Assembly (NCBI GenBank): GCA_900548345.1
Contig: URKA01000004.1
Location: forward strand, 45,302-109,301
DNA length: 64,000 nt
Source: an uncultured Paraprevotella sp.
GTDB lineage: Bacteria > Bacteroidota > Bacteroidia > Bacteroidales > Bacteroidaceae
Reading direction: 5' to 3'
In this document: in pieces, positions 7,786-17,706 of the stretch
Numbering within the stretch: position 1 is the first letter of the stretch
How the letters are laid out: each line of letters starts with the position of its first letter
Notes under the pieces: model-generated
Told to the model about the DNA's origin: nothing
The model's database searches: none
The model's input: the letters and a program-made list of their open reading frames with translations, nothing else
Position numbers and translations under genes: made by a program

Positions 7786-10107
7786 TTATTTCACAATCAC
7801 CGTAAGCGGAGCTTTCAGGTTGCGCGCGTATTTATCCAGTGTACACTGCCAGATGTGCATATCAGGCATGTCGTATTTGCTCCATGCCGTTCCGAAGTAA
7901 TAAGTAAAGGTATCGCCGGGATTGTACTGGCAGATTCCTGCCACATGGCCTATACCGCCGGCTTTTTCCTCTTGCAGCGGCATGTATTTCACGGCTTTCA
8001 GATTCTTCGGGAACAGGCAACCGATGAAAACCTGACCGTTCATCACCTCCGGATGGTCCAAAGCATCGGCGTATGCCACATAGCCCGTCTTCTTGTTCAT
8101 GACATATCCTTCGGGGTCGCTGGAATGCACCACGATGCCGGCCGCCACCTTGCGCGCTTCCTTCAGTCCTGTATAAGTCACCTCACACTTGTTCAGGTGC
8201 GTACCTCTGTCCAAGGTCACCACACGACTCTCCGCCACGTTAGCGTCGTCACCCACCTGAACAGGTGCGAAATTCATACGCACACAGAAACGCAACGGAC
8301 CGTTATCCAAGATCTCCACATCGTTATAACAACGCGGATAGATAAAGTCTTCGCCATCAAGCAACGCAGGAACACCCGCACCGAGCGTAGCACCTACCGT
8401 ATAGGCATCCATGCCGTAACCGCGGTCGCGATGATAGGTCAGCGTGCGGTGCAACTCAGCGCATTCATTTCCACGGCCGGCCTTACGCAACGCATCCTGT
8501 AACCCGTAAGACGTAAGTTCACTGTGATAAAGGGTTTCGAGCATAGGATAAGACTGGTTCTTTGTGAACACATCGAAACCATAAATATGCTGTCCGCTCT
8601 TCTGGATGGCCGGGCCGTATGCCCGCCAGCCGTTTCTGTCGTTTTCCCAAACAAGATCGTCCTCACGGTTCGGATAGACACGGCCGAAGGCTGTAAACTT
8701 AAAGACGGAAGGTTGTCCTTTTTTCAGAGTAAGACGAACGGTTGTTCCCGGACGCACATAAGCCATTACCAACAGTTTTCCATCATGGGTGAGCTGGTAG
8801 GGAACTTCCGTGCGGTCGGCATCAGTCACTACAAACTGACGTCCGCCGGCTATACCCAATTTGTCGAACACGGTCTGTGCATCCAGTTCCACCACTTCAT
8901 TACGCAGTTCTTTCGTATCGTTCCTTATTTCGATTTCCACCGAAGGAGTATCGGTTGCGCCTACACTTCCGTCAAGATAACGCACCCGCTCGCATGCAGC
9001 CAACAGCCAGGCTCCAGTTCCGAACGGTGCCTGTGAACGTGCATCCACTTTTCGGGTGGGGTCGGGCTTTTCGCCAATCGGCTGCACAAAACCAATGGTT
9101 CCATCAGCCTGCAAGGCCATATTAGCCAAATAGCCCCATGCCTTTTCTATCACCGGAGCATATCTCTCACGGTCCAGCAAACCATGATTTACGCCCCACA
9201 TCAGACCGTATGCAAAGAATCCTGTACCACTCGTTTCAGGACCGGGAGCATCGGCCTCGCACAACATACTGCGGCTCCAGTATCCGGCCGGTTGCTGGCA
9301 GCGCGCCACACCTTCGGCAAGTTCCCTGAAACGCTTTACGAAGAAATCACGATGAGCATAATCCCCCGGCATATCGGCAAGCACTTTGGCCAGTCCGGCC
9401 AACACCCATCCGTCGCCGCGCGCCCAAAAGCTCTTTCCGCCGCTTGCTGTCTTCACCTTCGGATAGATGTATTTCGCGTCACGGTAATACAACTGAGCCT
9501 CGGAGTCATACATCAGACTGTCGCTCCACAGGAAGTTCTCATAAAGACGGTCCAGATACATCTTATCGCCTGTGAGCTTATACATTTTCACCATGACCGG
9601 CATCACCATATAAAGCGCATCGCTCCACCACCAGAACTTGTTTTCGTTCATGTGGCACGCATAGCTCATCACTTCTTTAGCCCGTGCCACCTTATAGTCT
9701 GCAGGATTCAGCTCATACATGTCGATATAGGTCTGAAAACAGATTTGCCAATCGCCGAAAAGCACGAAATCCTGTCCTTCACCATAAGTTTTGTATCTCC
9801 AATTCCGTTTGTCATCACTATTTGCCCCTCTCCAGCGGTTATGGTCACACCATTGGGCCGAATAATTGTAATATGCCGCCTTTCCTGTCAGTTTATAAGC
9901 CTCCATATTACCGGTATAATAAGCGGCATGGTCCCAAAAAGCCCACACTTTGGGCGAATGGTTGGCCTGATAGCAATCATTTACTTTCTCAATCAGTTCC
10001 AGCACTCCGGCCGATTCCGCCGTTTTTTGTGCGTCCGCATGTTGCATCAGCCCGAAGGCAAACAACAATACCAACGTTTGCAAAAGATTCGATTTCAGTT
10101 TTCTCAT
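7786..10107 (-). CDS. GH105 unsaturated rhamnogalacturonyl hydrolase with DUF4861 domain
   Basis: 773 residues. A signal peptide (cleavage near HADAQ, residue 27) directs export. Residues about 35-375 form a YteR-type (alpha/alpha)6 barrel of the GH88/GH105 clan, which hydrates and removes the unsaturated uronic acid left by pectate or rhamnogalacturonan lyases. D163 in WWWSDALYM corresponds to the catalytic aspartate and WARGDGW (228-234) is the conserved active-site loop. Residues about 385-765 match DUF4861, a domain often fused to pectin enzymes. The partner lyase in this window is the PL11 at 50.6-52.5 kb. It is monocistronic, with its own promoter and terminator. Confidence 0.93.
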   Translation of the reverse strand: MRKLKSNLLQTLVLLFAFGLMQHADAQKTAESAGVLELIEKVNDCYQANHSPKVWAFWDHAAYYTGNMEAYKLTGKAAYYNYSAQWCDHNRWRGANSDDKRNWRYKTYGEGQDFVLFGDWQICFQTYIDMYELNPADYKVARAKEVMSYACHMNENKFWWWSDALYMVMPVMVKMYKLTGDKMYLDRLYENFLWSDSLMYDSEAQLYYRDAKYIYPKVKTASGGKSFWARGDGWVLAGLAKVLADMPGDYAHRDFFVKRFRELAEGVARCQQPAGYWSRSMLCEADAPGPETSGTGFFAYGLMWGVNHGLLDRERYAPVIEKAWGYLANMALQADGTIGFVQPIGEKPDPTRKVDARSQAPFGTGAWLLAACERVRYLDGSVGATDTPSVEIEIRNDTKELRNEVVELDAQTVFDKLGIAGGRQFVVTDADRTEVPYQLTHDGKLLVMAYVRPGTTVRLTLKKGQPSVFKFTAFGRVYPNREDDLVWENDRNGWRAYGPAIQKSGQHIYGFDVFTKNQSYPMLETLYHSELTSYGLQDALRKAGRGNECAELHRTLTYHRDRGYGMDAYTVGATLGAGVPALLDGEDFIYPRCYNDVEILDNGPLRFCVRMNFAPVQVGDDANVAESRVVTLDRGTHLNKCEVTYTGLKEARKVAAGIVVHSSDPEGYVMNKKTGYVAYADALDHPEVMNGQVFIGCLFPKNLKAVKYMPLQEEKAGGIGHVAGICQYNPGDTFTYYFGTAWSKYDMPDMHIWQCTLDKYARNLKAPLTVIVK

Positions 10108-10155
10108 CGGATTAATATTTAAGATTGGTTTTCATTTCAGGTTATATACAATAGG

Positions 10156-10163
10156 CAAAGATA
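10156..10163 (-). promoter_or_regulatory. -7 box for the GH105 gene
   Basis: Minus-strand TATCTTTG, about 50 nt before the ATG. No -33 box at the usual 19-21 nt spacing. Confidence 0.5.
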
Positions 10164-10253
10164 ATTCTTTTTTCTCAAATGTCGGGCAAACCGACCGGAC
10201 GGATATGCTAAAAAGGATGAAAGAATCAGAAGACAGACATCACCTACGGCTTT

Positions 10254-11180
10254 TTACCTGTCTGCCAGCCTGCCCTGCCAGGTGTTCCTTTCAAGCATGC
10301 GGCGTTTCATCCGCTCTGTAAACTCATAATTTTTCAGCCCCCAATCGGGTGCAATAAGCAGCTCCTTCGGCGACTGGGACACGAAACGCTCCAAAACAAG
10401 GTCCCGTCTCAGATGCTCAATATAATCTATCACCAAATCTATATATTCATCCACTCCGTATAAATGGAAATCTTCAGGATGCATGTCGAACTCGTGCGCC
10501 ATACGTGTCCCGCGAATCAATTGCAACTGATGTATTTTCAACGTGGTAAGCGGCAACCGGGAAAGGGTGTCTGCCTGACATATCAGTTCGTCATGCTCCT
10601 CTCCGGGCAGTCCTAAAATCACATGGCCGCCCGTGTGTATGCCGACCTCCGCGGTTCGTCTCACAGCATCTACAGTCTCGGCAAATGTATGTCCTCGGTT
10701 GATACGTTGCAACGTATCATCGTTGGCACTCTCGATACCATATTCCACCAGCAGAAACGTTCGTTTGTTCAGTTCAGCCAGTTTATCCAACAAATCCTGC
10801 GACATGCAGTCGGGCCGTGTTCCGATGACGACTCCGACAATGTCCGGCACCTCCAAAGCCTCTTCATACTTCTCCAACAGTTCCGCCACCTCACCGTATG
10901 TATTTGTATACGCCTGAAAATAGGCAAGGTATTTCATCTCCGGATACTTCCGGTTGAAGAAACGTTTCCCTTCCTCCAGTTGCTCCGTCACTGTTTTCTC
11001 TGTCCGGCAATATGCCGGATTAAAAGTCTGATTATTGCAATAAGTACAGCCACCCCACCCTTTTTCCCCATTGCGGTTCGGACACGTAAATCCCGCATTC
11101 AGCGAAATCTTCTGTACTTTATAGGGTAACCTTCCGCGCAAATAACTTCCGAAATCCGTATATAAATAAGGTGTATCCAT
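10254..11180 (-). CDS. YhcC/TIGR01212-type radical SAM protein
   Basis: 308-residue cytoplasmic radical SAM protein. The [4Fe-4S] cysteines are C33, C45 and C48, the extended CX11CX2C spacing typical of the YhcC family (CPNRNGEKGWGGCTYC). A radical SAM barrel follows, with GGHVILGLPGEE as the SAM-binding strand. Members of this family are linked to tRNA or translation-associated modification, but the substrate is not established and I do not assign one. Single gene, upstream of an outer-membrane barrel gene on the same strand (71-nt gap). Confidence 0.9.
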   Translation of the reverse strand: MDTPYLYTDFGSYLRGRLPYKVQKISLNAGFTCPNRNGEKGWGGCTYCNNQTFNPAYCRTEKTVTEQLEEGKRFFNRKYPEMKYLAYFQAYTNTYGEVAELLEKYEEALEVPDIVGVVIGTRPDCMSQDLLDKLAELNKRTFLLVEYGIESANDDTLQRINRGHTFAETVDAVRRTAEVGIHTGGHVILGLPGEEHDELICQADTLSRLPLTTLKIHQLQLIRGTRMAHEFDMHPEDFHLYGVDEYIDLVIDYIEHLRRDLVLERFVSQSPKELLIAPDWGLKNYEFTERMKRRMLERNTWQGRLADR

Positions 11181-11251
11181 ATCAGGTTCTTATTCCGACA
11201 AGACATTTGATGTATTAAGAATCATACTCGTCCCTCCAACACAACCTCATC

Positions 11252-11911
11252 CTAAAAGTTCACACCGAGATTCGCTGAGAAGATACCACATTTAGTTCTC
11301 TTAGCAACTTCATTAAAATCAATCGCATAACCAATACCGACATTAAATTTATTAATATCCATAGTAAAACCTGCCTGCCAACCAAACTGAATACGTTTCC
11401 AGGTAGCACCTCCACCACCCATATCATGTTTGCTAAAAACATTATATTCCAAACTTCTCCTCTCACCACCGTATTCTAATTTAACAACTTCTTTTCCAAA
11501 CAGATTAGCTCTCCAATAAAATCCAACAAAAGGCTTGAAAGCCACCTTATCGCTGCACTGAACCCTACAAACCATATTTAAAGGTACACGCAAAGCTACC
11601 ATGTTCAGACTCTCATTACACGTAATCTTATATTCATCATTATCAATATATTCTTCTTCGTCATAGTGTGCAAAGCTAATGCCCAAACCAGTTTCAAAAA
11701 ATAATGGAAGTTTTGCGATATTAAACGCATGAACATATCCGGCCGTAAATCCATTGAGAACATTATTATCAGCATCATCCACATCAATATTCGCGGTAGT
11801 CATATCATACCCAAAACGTAATCCATGCCAAGGTTTCACACTATTCTGTGCAAACGATATTGATGTATATGTCATCAATATCGCGACCAATAAAAATTTA
11901 AAACATTTCAT
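11252..11911 (-). CDS. Outer-membrane beta-barrel protein (porin-family fold)
   Basis: 219 residues with a clear signal peptide (cleavage after SFAQ, about residue 22), alternating hydrophobic beta strands and a terminal phenylalanine (LGVNF), the usual C-terminal signature of outer-membrane barrels inserted by BamA. It resembles the small OMP_b-brl_2 family, probably an 8-stranded barrel. Cargo or ligand unknown. Its codon use is more AT-rich than the neighbours (many AAT, ATA and TTA codons), which could indicate fast evolution or transfer. It lies 26 nt downstream of the FKBP gene and is probably co-transcribed with it. Confidence 0.8.
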   Translation of the reverse strand: MKCFKFLLVAILMTYTSISFAQNSVKPWHGLRFGYDMTTANIDVDDADNNVLNGFTAGYVHAFNIAKLPLFFETGLGISFAHYDEEEYIDNDEYKITCNESLNMVALRVPLNMVCRVQCSDKVAFKPFVGFYWRANLFGKEVVKLEYGGERRSLEYNVFSKHDMGGGGATWKRIQFGWQAGFTMDINKFNVGIGYAIDFNEVAKRTKCGIFSANLGVNF

Positions 11912-11937
11912 AAACTTTCCTTTTTAATTTAAATTTA

Positions 11938-12336
11938 TTATGCTATTCCCAATAGTTCTATCTCGAATATCAACGTTGAACCTCCAGGAATACCGGGCTG
12001 TGAGAATTTGCCATATCCCAATTCGGATGGAATATAAACCTCCCATTTATCCCCGATACACATCTGCTGCATCGCAATTATCCAGCCTTCTATCAGTTCG
12101 TTCAGTCGGAACGCAACCGGCACTCCACTACGACTACTGTCGAATTTCTTGCCGTTTATGGTCCAACCCGTATAATGAGCCGTAACAATACTGCGAGGCG
12201 TTGGATGTTTGCCATCATTTTTCCCTTCACTTATCACCTTGTAATATATACCTCTCGAAAGTGCCCTCACACCCTCCTCCTTAGCTTTTAAATCCAGCCA
12301 GTCCTTGTTGACCTGCGCATATTCCCGCTTGTTCAT
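11938..12336 (-). CDS. FKBP-type peptidyl-prolyl cis-trans isomerase
   Basis: 132 residues. The C-terminal FKBP domain (about 45-132) has the conserved elements HYTGWTINGKKFDSS, the LIEGWIIAM helix, IPSELGYG and the final IFEIELLGI strand, so it should isomerise prolyl bonds. There is no signal peptide or lipobox, unlike most Bacteroides FKBPs, so it is probably cytoplasmic. A short helical N-terminus (DWLDLKAKEEGVRALSRG) precedes the domain. It is first in a probable two-gene unit with the barrel gene. Confidence 0.9.
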   Translation of the reverse strand: MNKREYAQVNKDWLDLKAKEEGVRALSRGIYYKVISEGKNDGKHPTPRSIVTAHYTGWTINGKKFDSSRSGVPVAFRLNELIEGWIIAMQQMCIGDKWEVYIPSELGYGKFSQPGIPGGSTLIFEIELLGIA

Positions 12337-12390
12337 GTCTTTACCGATAATTGTCGTTTATGGGCGGCATGCTGTCGCATATCCCGTCAG

Positions 12391-12398
12391 CAAAGGTA
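12391..12398 (-). promoter_or_regulatory. -7 box for the FKBP gene
   Basis: Minus-strand TACCTTTG about 55 nt before the FKBP ATG, in the 224-bp divergent spacer with the DPP IV gene. Confidence 0.5.
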
Positions 12399-12560
12399 CA
12401 AAAATTAATCCGAATAAAATCAGTCAAAGTCAGACGTTTGAAGGCGTACTGGAAGGAGGACAGACAAAAGAACTGTCCATCACACAAAAAGATAGAGAAA
12501 AAAGCCGATAGTCATGAAAACATTCACTATCTTTACACACCGAAAACAGAAACAAAGGAT

Positions 12561-14768
12561 ATGAAAAAAATCGCATTTCTACTATTCGGCTGCATAGCCC
12601 TGTTACAATCCGCCCTTTCAAATGCCGCGGAACTGACACTGAAAGACTTGTGCAACGGAACTTATTACGCCAAACGCATCTACGGAGTCACTCCCATGAA
12701 AGACGGGGAAACCTACTCACAACTGAGCCAGGACCGCAAGCAAATCATCACTTATTCGTTTCGGGACGGAAACCGGAAACAAGTGTTGTTTGACGTGACC
12801 ACCGCACGCAACTTCAACCTTGAACACATCGACGGCTACATCATGTCGCCCGATGAGAAAAACATTCTCATACAGACGGAAACAAAGTATATCTACCGGC
12901 GTTCATTTACGGCCGTGTATTATCTCTACAACATACAGGACCGCACGATGAGCCGTTTGTCGGACAACGGACCGCAACAGGCACCGAAATTCTCTCCGGA
13001 CGGCAATATGGTGGGATTCGTAAGGGATAACAACCTCTTCCTTGTCAAGTTACTGTTCAATAACAGCGAGAGCCAAATCACCAAGGACGGCAAGTTCAAC
13101 GAAATCATCAACGGTATTCCCGACTGGGTAAACGAGGAGGAATTCGGCACGAACTGCTCATTCGACTTCAACGCCGACAACACAATGATTGCATGGATTA
13201 GGTACGATGAAAGCGCAGTACCCTTGTTCTCATTCCCGTGGTACAAGGGCAGTCACCCGGCCAAGAGTCAATATGCGGAATATCCGGGCAGATACGAATA
13301 CAAATACCCTGTGGCCGGTGCGGAAAACGCCACCGTAAGCGTACAGACGTTCGACATCAAAAGCCGCGTAATCCGTACATTGAAACTCCCGTTGGAAAAA
13401 GACGGATACATCCCGCGCATTCATTTCACATCCGATGCCAACAAACTGGCCGTGTTTACCCTCAACCGACATCAGGACTGTCTCGAAGTGTATATGGCTG
13501 ACCCTCGTTCCACTGAATGTAAGAAGATTCTGAGAGACCAGGTAGACAAGTACATCAACGAGAACGTGTTCCATAACCTGAAATTCTACACCAACCGCTT
13601 CGTGCTCATGAGTGAGCGCGACGGGTATAACAGGCTGTACCTATATGACTTCAACGGAAGCCTTATCAAGAAATCCGGCAGCGGCCCCATCATCGTCAAA
13701 TCATTCTACGGATACGACGAAACCGACGGCAGTTTCTACTTCTCCGCCAACTCCGCCAACGACCCCGCACACAGCAACGTTTACCGTTTCGACAGCAAGG
13801 GAAAAACGGAACAACTTTCGTCCCAAAGCGGAGAGAACAGCGCCATATTCAGCAAGAACTTCAAATATTACATGAATGTATACTCCAACATCAGCACGCC
13901 TTACGTGACCTCGCTTTGCAACCGCAACGGGAAACAGTTGAAGGTACTGGAAGACAATAGTGAGCTGAACAGCAGACTGAATGCGCTGACACTGGGAAAA
14001 CGTGAATTTTTCAACTTCACCACCAGCGAAGGCATACAGTTGAACGGCTATATGGTAAAGCCTGCCGGATTCGACCCCTCAAGGCATTACCCCGTGGTGA
14101 TGTACCAATACAGCGGTCCCGGCTCCCAGCAAGTGCTCGACTCTTGGGGAACAGGTGCCATGGGCGGCACATTGTACGAACAATATCTGGCCCAGCAAGG
14201 TTTCATCTGCGTATGTGTGGACGGACGCGGCACCGGCGGAAGAGGAGCAGCCTTCGAGAAGTGCACTTATCTGAATCTGGGTGACCTGGAATCGAAGGAT
14301 CAGGTTGAAACAGCCGTTTATTTAGGCACCCTACCCTATGTTGACGCCGCACGTATAGGCATCTGGGGATGGAGTTACGGTGGATTCAACACGTTGATGA
14401 GCATGAGCGAAGGCCGTCCGGTATTTGCAGCAGGTGTAGCTGTAGCCCCTCCCACCAGTTGGCGTTATTACGACACTGTGTACACAGAACGGTTCATGCG
14501 CACCCCCAAAGAAAACGCCGAAGGCTATGCACGCAACCCCATCGGACGGGCTGACAAGCTGCACGGCAGTCTGCTTATCTGCCACGGTACGGCCGATGAT
14601 AACGTACATTTCCGCAACTCCATGGAATATGCCGAAGCACTCGTACAGGCCGGAAAGCCTTTCATGATGCTGCCTTACAACAACCGTAACCACAACATCA
14701 GCGGCGGAAATACACGCCATCACCTGTTCACGAGCATCACAGATTTCTTCACAAGAAACCTGAAATAA
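12561..14768 (+). CDS. Prolyl dipeptidyl peptidase IV (S9B)
   Basis: 735-residue exported serine peptidase removing X-Pro or X-Ala dipeptides from peptide N-termini. The frame is open 210 nt further upstream, but the ATG at 12561 is chosen because it follows a purine-rich AAAGGAT and starts directly with a signal peptide (cleavage near SNAAE). The N-terminal eight-bladed propeller is followed by an alpha/beta-hydrolase domain with catalytic S605 in GWSYGG, D679 in GTADDN and H711 in NRNHNISGG. Bacteroides DPP IV enzymes act in the periplasm on dietary or host peptides. A strong hairpin follows the stop. Confidence 0.95.
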   Translation: MKKIAFLLFGCIALLQSALSNAAELTLKDLCNGTYYAKRIYGVTPMKDGETYSQLSQDRKQIITYSFRDGNRKQVLFDVTTARNFNLEHIDGYIMSPDEKNILIQTETKYIYRRSFTAVYYLYNIQDRTMSRLSDNGPQQAPKFSPDGNMVGFVRDNNLFLVKLLFNNSESQITKDGKFNEIINGIPDWVNEEEFGTNCSFDFNADNTMIAWIRYDESAVPLFSFPWYKGSHPAKSQYAEYPGRYEYKYPVAGAENATVSVQTFDIKSRVIRTLKLPLEKDGYIPRIHFTSDANKLAVFTLNRHQDCLEVYMADPRSTECKKILRDQVDKYINENVFHNLKFYTNRFVLMSERDGYNRLYLYDFNGSLIKKSGSGPIIVKSFYGYDETDGSFYFSANSANDPAHSNVYRFDSKGKTEQLSSQSGENSAIFSKNFKYYMNVYSNISTPYVTSLCNRNGKQLKVLEDNSELNSRLNALTLGKREFFNFTTSEGIQLNGYMVKPAGFDPSRHYPVVMYQYSGPGSQQVLDSWGTGAMGGTLYEQYLAQQGFICVCVDGRGTGGRGAAFEKCTYLNLGDLESKDQVETAVYLGTLPYVDAARIGIWGWSYGGFNTLMSMSEGRPVFAAGVAVAPPTSWRYYDTVYTERFMRTPKENAEGYARNPIGRADKLHGSLLICHGTADDNVHFRNSMEYAEALVQAGKPFMMLPYNNRNHNISGGNTRHHLFTSITDFFTRNLK

Positions 14769-14790
14769 ACACGTCGGAAATACACAGAGG

Positions 14791-14832
14791 CGGGGCACGG
14801 GAAATGTCAGCATTTTGCTTTCCCGTGCCCCG
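14791..14832. terminator. GC-rich hairpin after the DPP IV gene
   Basis: CGGGGCACGGGAAA (14791-14804) pairs perfectly with TTTCCCGTGCCCCG (14819-14832). It lies between convergent genes and probably stops transcription from both sides, though neither flank has a long T-run. Confidence 0.65.
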
Positions 14833-14874
14833 CCCCTGTATCAAACTTTAAAAAGAGAGCAAGAAACAAGCATC

Positions 14875-15582
14875 TTATTTATAAATCAAGAAGATGGCCG
14901 GAATCTTCGACAAGTCAGGAAGAGAATGCCGCTTCCATTCCTGAACGGTGCGCGTTCGGATGTACTCCTCTTCGCACGTAATACCTGCCGCCACACACAA
15001 CTTGGTCTGCGGACGACATGAACGCAGAATCTCCCCGAACATCTTGGCATTGCGATAAGGTGTCTCGATGAAAAGTTGTGTCTGATGCTCGGAATATACT
15101 TTCTGTTCGAGAGCCTTTATCTTGCGCACACGCTCACCCGGTTCAATCGGCAAATAACCGTTGAAGGCAAAACTCTGTCCGTTGAATCCCGATGCCATCA
15201 CGGCAAGAATCATGGAAGAAGGCCCCACCAGAGGAATAACCCGCAATCCCTTTCGCTGTGCGATAGACACCACATCGGCACCAGGGTCGGCCACGGCTGG
15301 ACAACCGGCTTCTGAGATGACACCCACCGGATGCCCCTGCTCCAACGGGCGGAGATAAGAGGCAAACAACTCGGCCGAAGCATGCTTACCCATCGGACAG
15401 AACGTGAGTTCGTCGATAACGATGTCTTTGTCCACCTTCTTCAAGAAGCGTCGGGCCGAGCGCACATCTTCTACAATAAAATGTTTGATGCCACGGATGA
15501 TGTTCGTGTTATACGAAGGAAGAACCTTGTCAATCGGTGTATCGCCAAGCGTCACCGGTATCAGATATAATGCTGTCTCCAT
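14875..15582 (-). CDS. RsmI-like tetrapyrrole-methylase-fold SAM methyltransferase
   Basis: 235 residues from the ATG at 15582; the frame continues upstream, but METALYLIPVTLGDT is the normal N-terminus. It belongs to the TP_methylase fold (SEAGCPAVADPGADVV and PLVGPSSMILAVMASG form the SAM site; IETPYRN is characteristic). It is related to RsmI, the 16S rRNA C1402 ribose 2'-O-methyltransferase, but lacks the usual TPIGNLxD start, so it may be a Bacteroidetes paralogue with another target. The start codon lies 1 nt after the stop codon of gldB, suggesting translational coupling. Confidence 0.85.
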   Translation of the reverse strand: METALYLIPVTLGDTPIDKVLPSYNTNIIRGIKHFIVEDVRSARRFLKKVDKDIVIDELTFCPMGKHASAELFASYLRPLEQGHPVGVISEAGCPAVADPGADVVSIAQRKGLRVIPLVGPSSMILAVMASGFNGQSFAFNGYLPIEPGERVRKIKALEQKVYSEHQTQLFIETPYRNAKMFGEILRSCRPQTKLCVAAGITCEEEYIRTRTVQEWKRHSLPDLSKIPAIFLIYK

Positions 15583-15583
15583 G

Positions 15584-16600
15584 TTATTTGGCTGAAGGAT
15601 TATAACCCGATTCAAGAAGCAACTTGTTGTAATCGGTCATACGAAGCAAATCGCCGATTTTCGTATCGGGATGCCGTTCCATATAATGCCCGACAATCTG
15701 CAAACCTATCCAAAGCCCTATCTGGTCGGGAGCGTCCTCGCTGATGTAAGGTGTATTGGCACGCGGCATCATGAAACGCCGCACCATCGTCATGTCCGAC
15801 GAATAGAGCATACGGGTATCATTGAGAGTCTTCCACACTTCGCTTTCGTTCTTGCTGTACCAGTCTATACGTTCATCGTCCAGACCGGCCTCACGCATCA
15901 GCGGCACATCGCGGTATTTGGCGATAATCCAATGTATTTTGGCGAAATTGACAATGTAGTCGAGCAATGTATGCACCTGATTGTCGGGCAAGGGATACTC
16001 ATGAGTCAGATAAAAGAACAAGGCTTCGGGCACCAGACGGCTTCTGTCCATCGGACGCCTCTGATAGTCATGGTAATATTTCTTGTATAGAGGATAATCG
16101 TGGCCTAAGTATTTGTCCAAACTGATTCCCAGCACGCTGTCGCCAACCACGATACTCTGGTTTAACCCCGACACTTGTACATATACAAGAGGTATCCTGA
16201 AATTCCGGTCGGCTTTCTTGATATGGGTGAAGACCGAAAAGATTTCCTTTTCTTCTCCTCTCAAGTCGGCATACTCCTTATGCACGTCATCTATCAGCAC
16301 CTGCATGGTCGAGTCGAGATAGAACTCACGCAAACGCTGTTCAATCAACTCATCCTGCACTGTTCCGATGGCCAGCACATCTTCTATCAGCAAGCGCGTA
16401 GCCCGCGGATATTCGGTATTCATTCTTTGAAGCGCAGTGAAGCTGTTCAAGGACACAAACTCGTCCACCAACCGGTCGTAACGGTGTATCCGCATATCTT
16501 CCGACTTGGCTTCTTCCGTCTGCCAAGAAGCGGGAGCCCACTGGCATGAAGAGAATACCAGCGTAAGAACCACAAAGAAAAACAAAGACTGCCTCAACAC
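15584..16600 (-). CDS. GldB-like lipoprotein
   Basis: 338 residues. The hydrophobic leader ends FSSC, a lipobox modifying C19. The rest matches GldB, a lipoprotein needed for gliding in flavobacteria. Gut Bacteroidales do not glide and keep only some Gld homologues, so the role here is unknown; no other gld or T9SS gene is nearby. It is first in a unit with the RsmI-like gene and has a well-formed Bacteroides promoter. Confidence 0.85.
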   Translation of the reverse strand: MLRQSLFFFVVLTLVFSSCQWAPASWQTEEAKSEDMRIHRYDRLVDEFVSLNSFTALQRMNTEYPRATRLLIEDVLAIGTVQDELIEQRLREFYLDSTMQVLIDDVHKEYADLRGEEKEIFSVFTHIKKADRNFRIPLVYVQVSGLNQSIVVGDSVLGISLDKYLGHDYPLYKKYYHDYQRRPMDRSRLVPEALFFYLTHEYPLPDNQVHTLLDYIVNFAKIHWIIAKYRDVPLMREAGLDDERIDWYSKNESEVWKTLNDTRMLYSSDMTMVRRFMMPRANTPYISEDAPDQIGLWIGLQIVGHYMERHPDTKIGDLLRMTDYNKLLLESGYNPSAK

Positions 16601-16624
16601 TTATAATATGTTAAATTACAAGAA

Positions 16625-16656
16625 CAAATATACGACTTTTTAGGATTTCAACCAAA
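16625..16656 (-). promoter_or_regulatory. Complete -33/-7 promoter for gldB
   Basis: On the minus strand, TTTG (16656-16653) is followed after 20 nt by TATATTTG (16632-16625), an excellent match to the Bacteroides primary-sigma promoter. It lies 25 nt before the gldB ATG. Confidence 0.75.
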
Positions 16657-16685
16657 ACATTTGCTAAAAAAAGTAAAAAAACAGA

Positions 16686-17702
16686 CTATTTATTCATCAC
16701 ATCCGAGTATTTACGATGCTTTTTTACATGATATTCCCACAAGATACTGCATGGCAACATTTCGGGAATGCCTGCGGAACAAGCACAAAGCAGGTTCTCA
16801 CGGCGGGATACCGCCAATTCACCTTTCATCGTATGAAAGTCGGCATAGGCTCGAAAAACCGCACGGCAGGAACGGAACTGCCCCTTGAGCGCAAAAGACA
16901 ACGCGGCCAAACGGTCGAGCCAGTACCGTCGGCGCAACACCGTACGCAAGTGCTCCTCAGGCAGATTCTTATAAAGCATGTACAAGTTGTTACGGAAATT
17001 CAGGTAAGTCTTGCGGGGATTCTCTTTCGGCAGTGTACCGCCACCAAGATGGAACACCGTGGCGGAAGGCACACACACAACGCCATAGCCCCGGCTGCGC
17101 AAACGCCAACAGAAATCAATCTCTTCCATGTGGGCAAAAAAACGACCATCCAGTCCGCCCGTATTCCGGTATACAGCCATGCGTACCATAAGTGCCGCCC
17201 CCGTGGCCCAGAACACCGGAACGGGAGTATCGTACTGACCGCAGTCAACCTCCACCGTGTCGAAAATGCGCCCCCTACAATAGGGATAACCTAAATAATC
17301 GATGAAACCACCGGAGGCCCCGGCATACTCGAAGCTGTCGGGAGCACAAAGACTGCGTATCTTGGGCTGGCATGCCGCCACGCCGGGATGGTTTTCGAGA
17401 TAATCCAGCATGGGAGAGACCCAGTCGTCGCGCACTTCCACATCGGAATTGAGCAACACGGCGTATTCCGCATCCACCTGAGCCAAAGCACGGTTATAAC
17501 CTTCTGCAAATCCGTAGTTCTTGTCAAGAAGAATAGTCCTCACAGCCGGAAAACCGTTACGCAGAAGTTCCATCGACCCGTCCGTCGAGGCATTGTCTGC
17601 CACATACACCTCGCCGCGTGTATGTTCCAGCACGCCCGGTAAATAGCGGCGGAGCATCTCCGCTCCGTTCCAGTTCAATATCACAACAGCAACCTTATCC
17701 AT
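16686..17702 (-). CDS. Family 2 glycosyltransferase
   Basis: 338 residues with a GT-A fold from the N-terminus (VAVVILNWNGAEMLRRYLPG). NSDVEV is the metal-binding DxD-like region and HMEEIDFCWRLRSRG is the ED motif of the rhamnosyltransferase-like GT2 branch. It should transfer a sugar from a nucleotide donor onto cell-surface glycan; donor and acceptor cannot be told. There are no clear membrane helices. It starts 4 nt after the mtaB stop, so it is probably co-transcribed with that tRNA gene, an odd functional pairing. Confidence 0.9.
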   Translation of the reverse strand: MDKVAVVILNWNGAEMLRRYLPGVLEHTRGEVYVADNASTDGSMELLRNGFPAVRTILLDKNYGFAEGYNRALAQVDAEYAVLLNSDVEVRDDWVSPMLDYLENHPGVAACQPKIRSLCAPDSFEYAGASGGFIDYLGYPYCRGRIFDTVEVDCGQYDTPVPVFWATGAALMVRMAVYRNTGGLDGRFFAHMEEIDFCWRLRSRGYGVVCVPSATVFHLGGGTLPKENPRKTYLNFRNNLYMLYKNLPEEHLRTVLRRRYWLDRLAALSFALKGQFRSCRAVFRAYADFHTMKGELAVSRRENLLCACSAGIPEMLPCSILWEYHVKKHRKYSDVMNK

Positions 17703-17706
17703 ATTC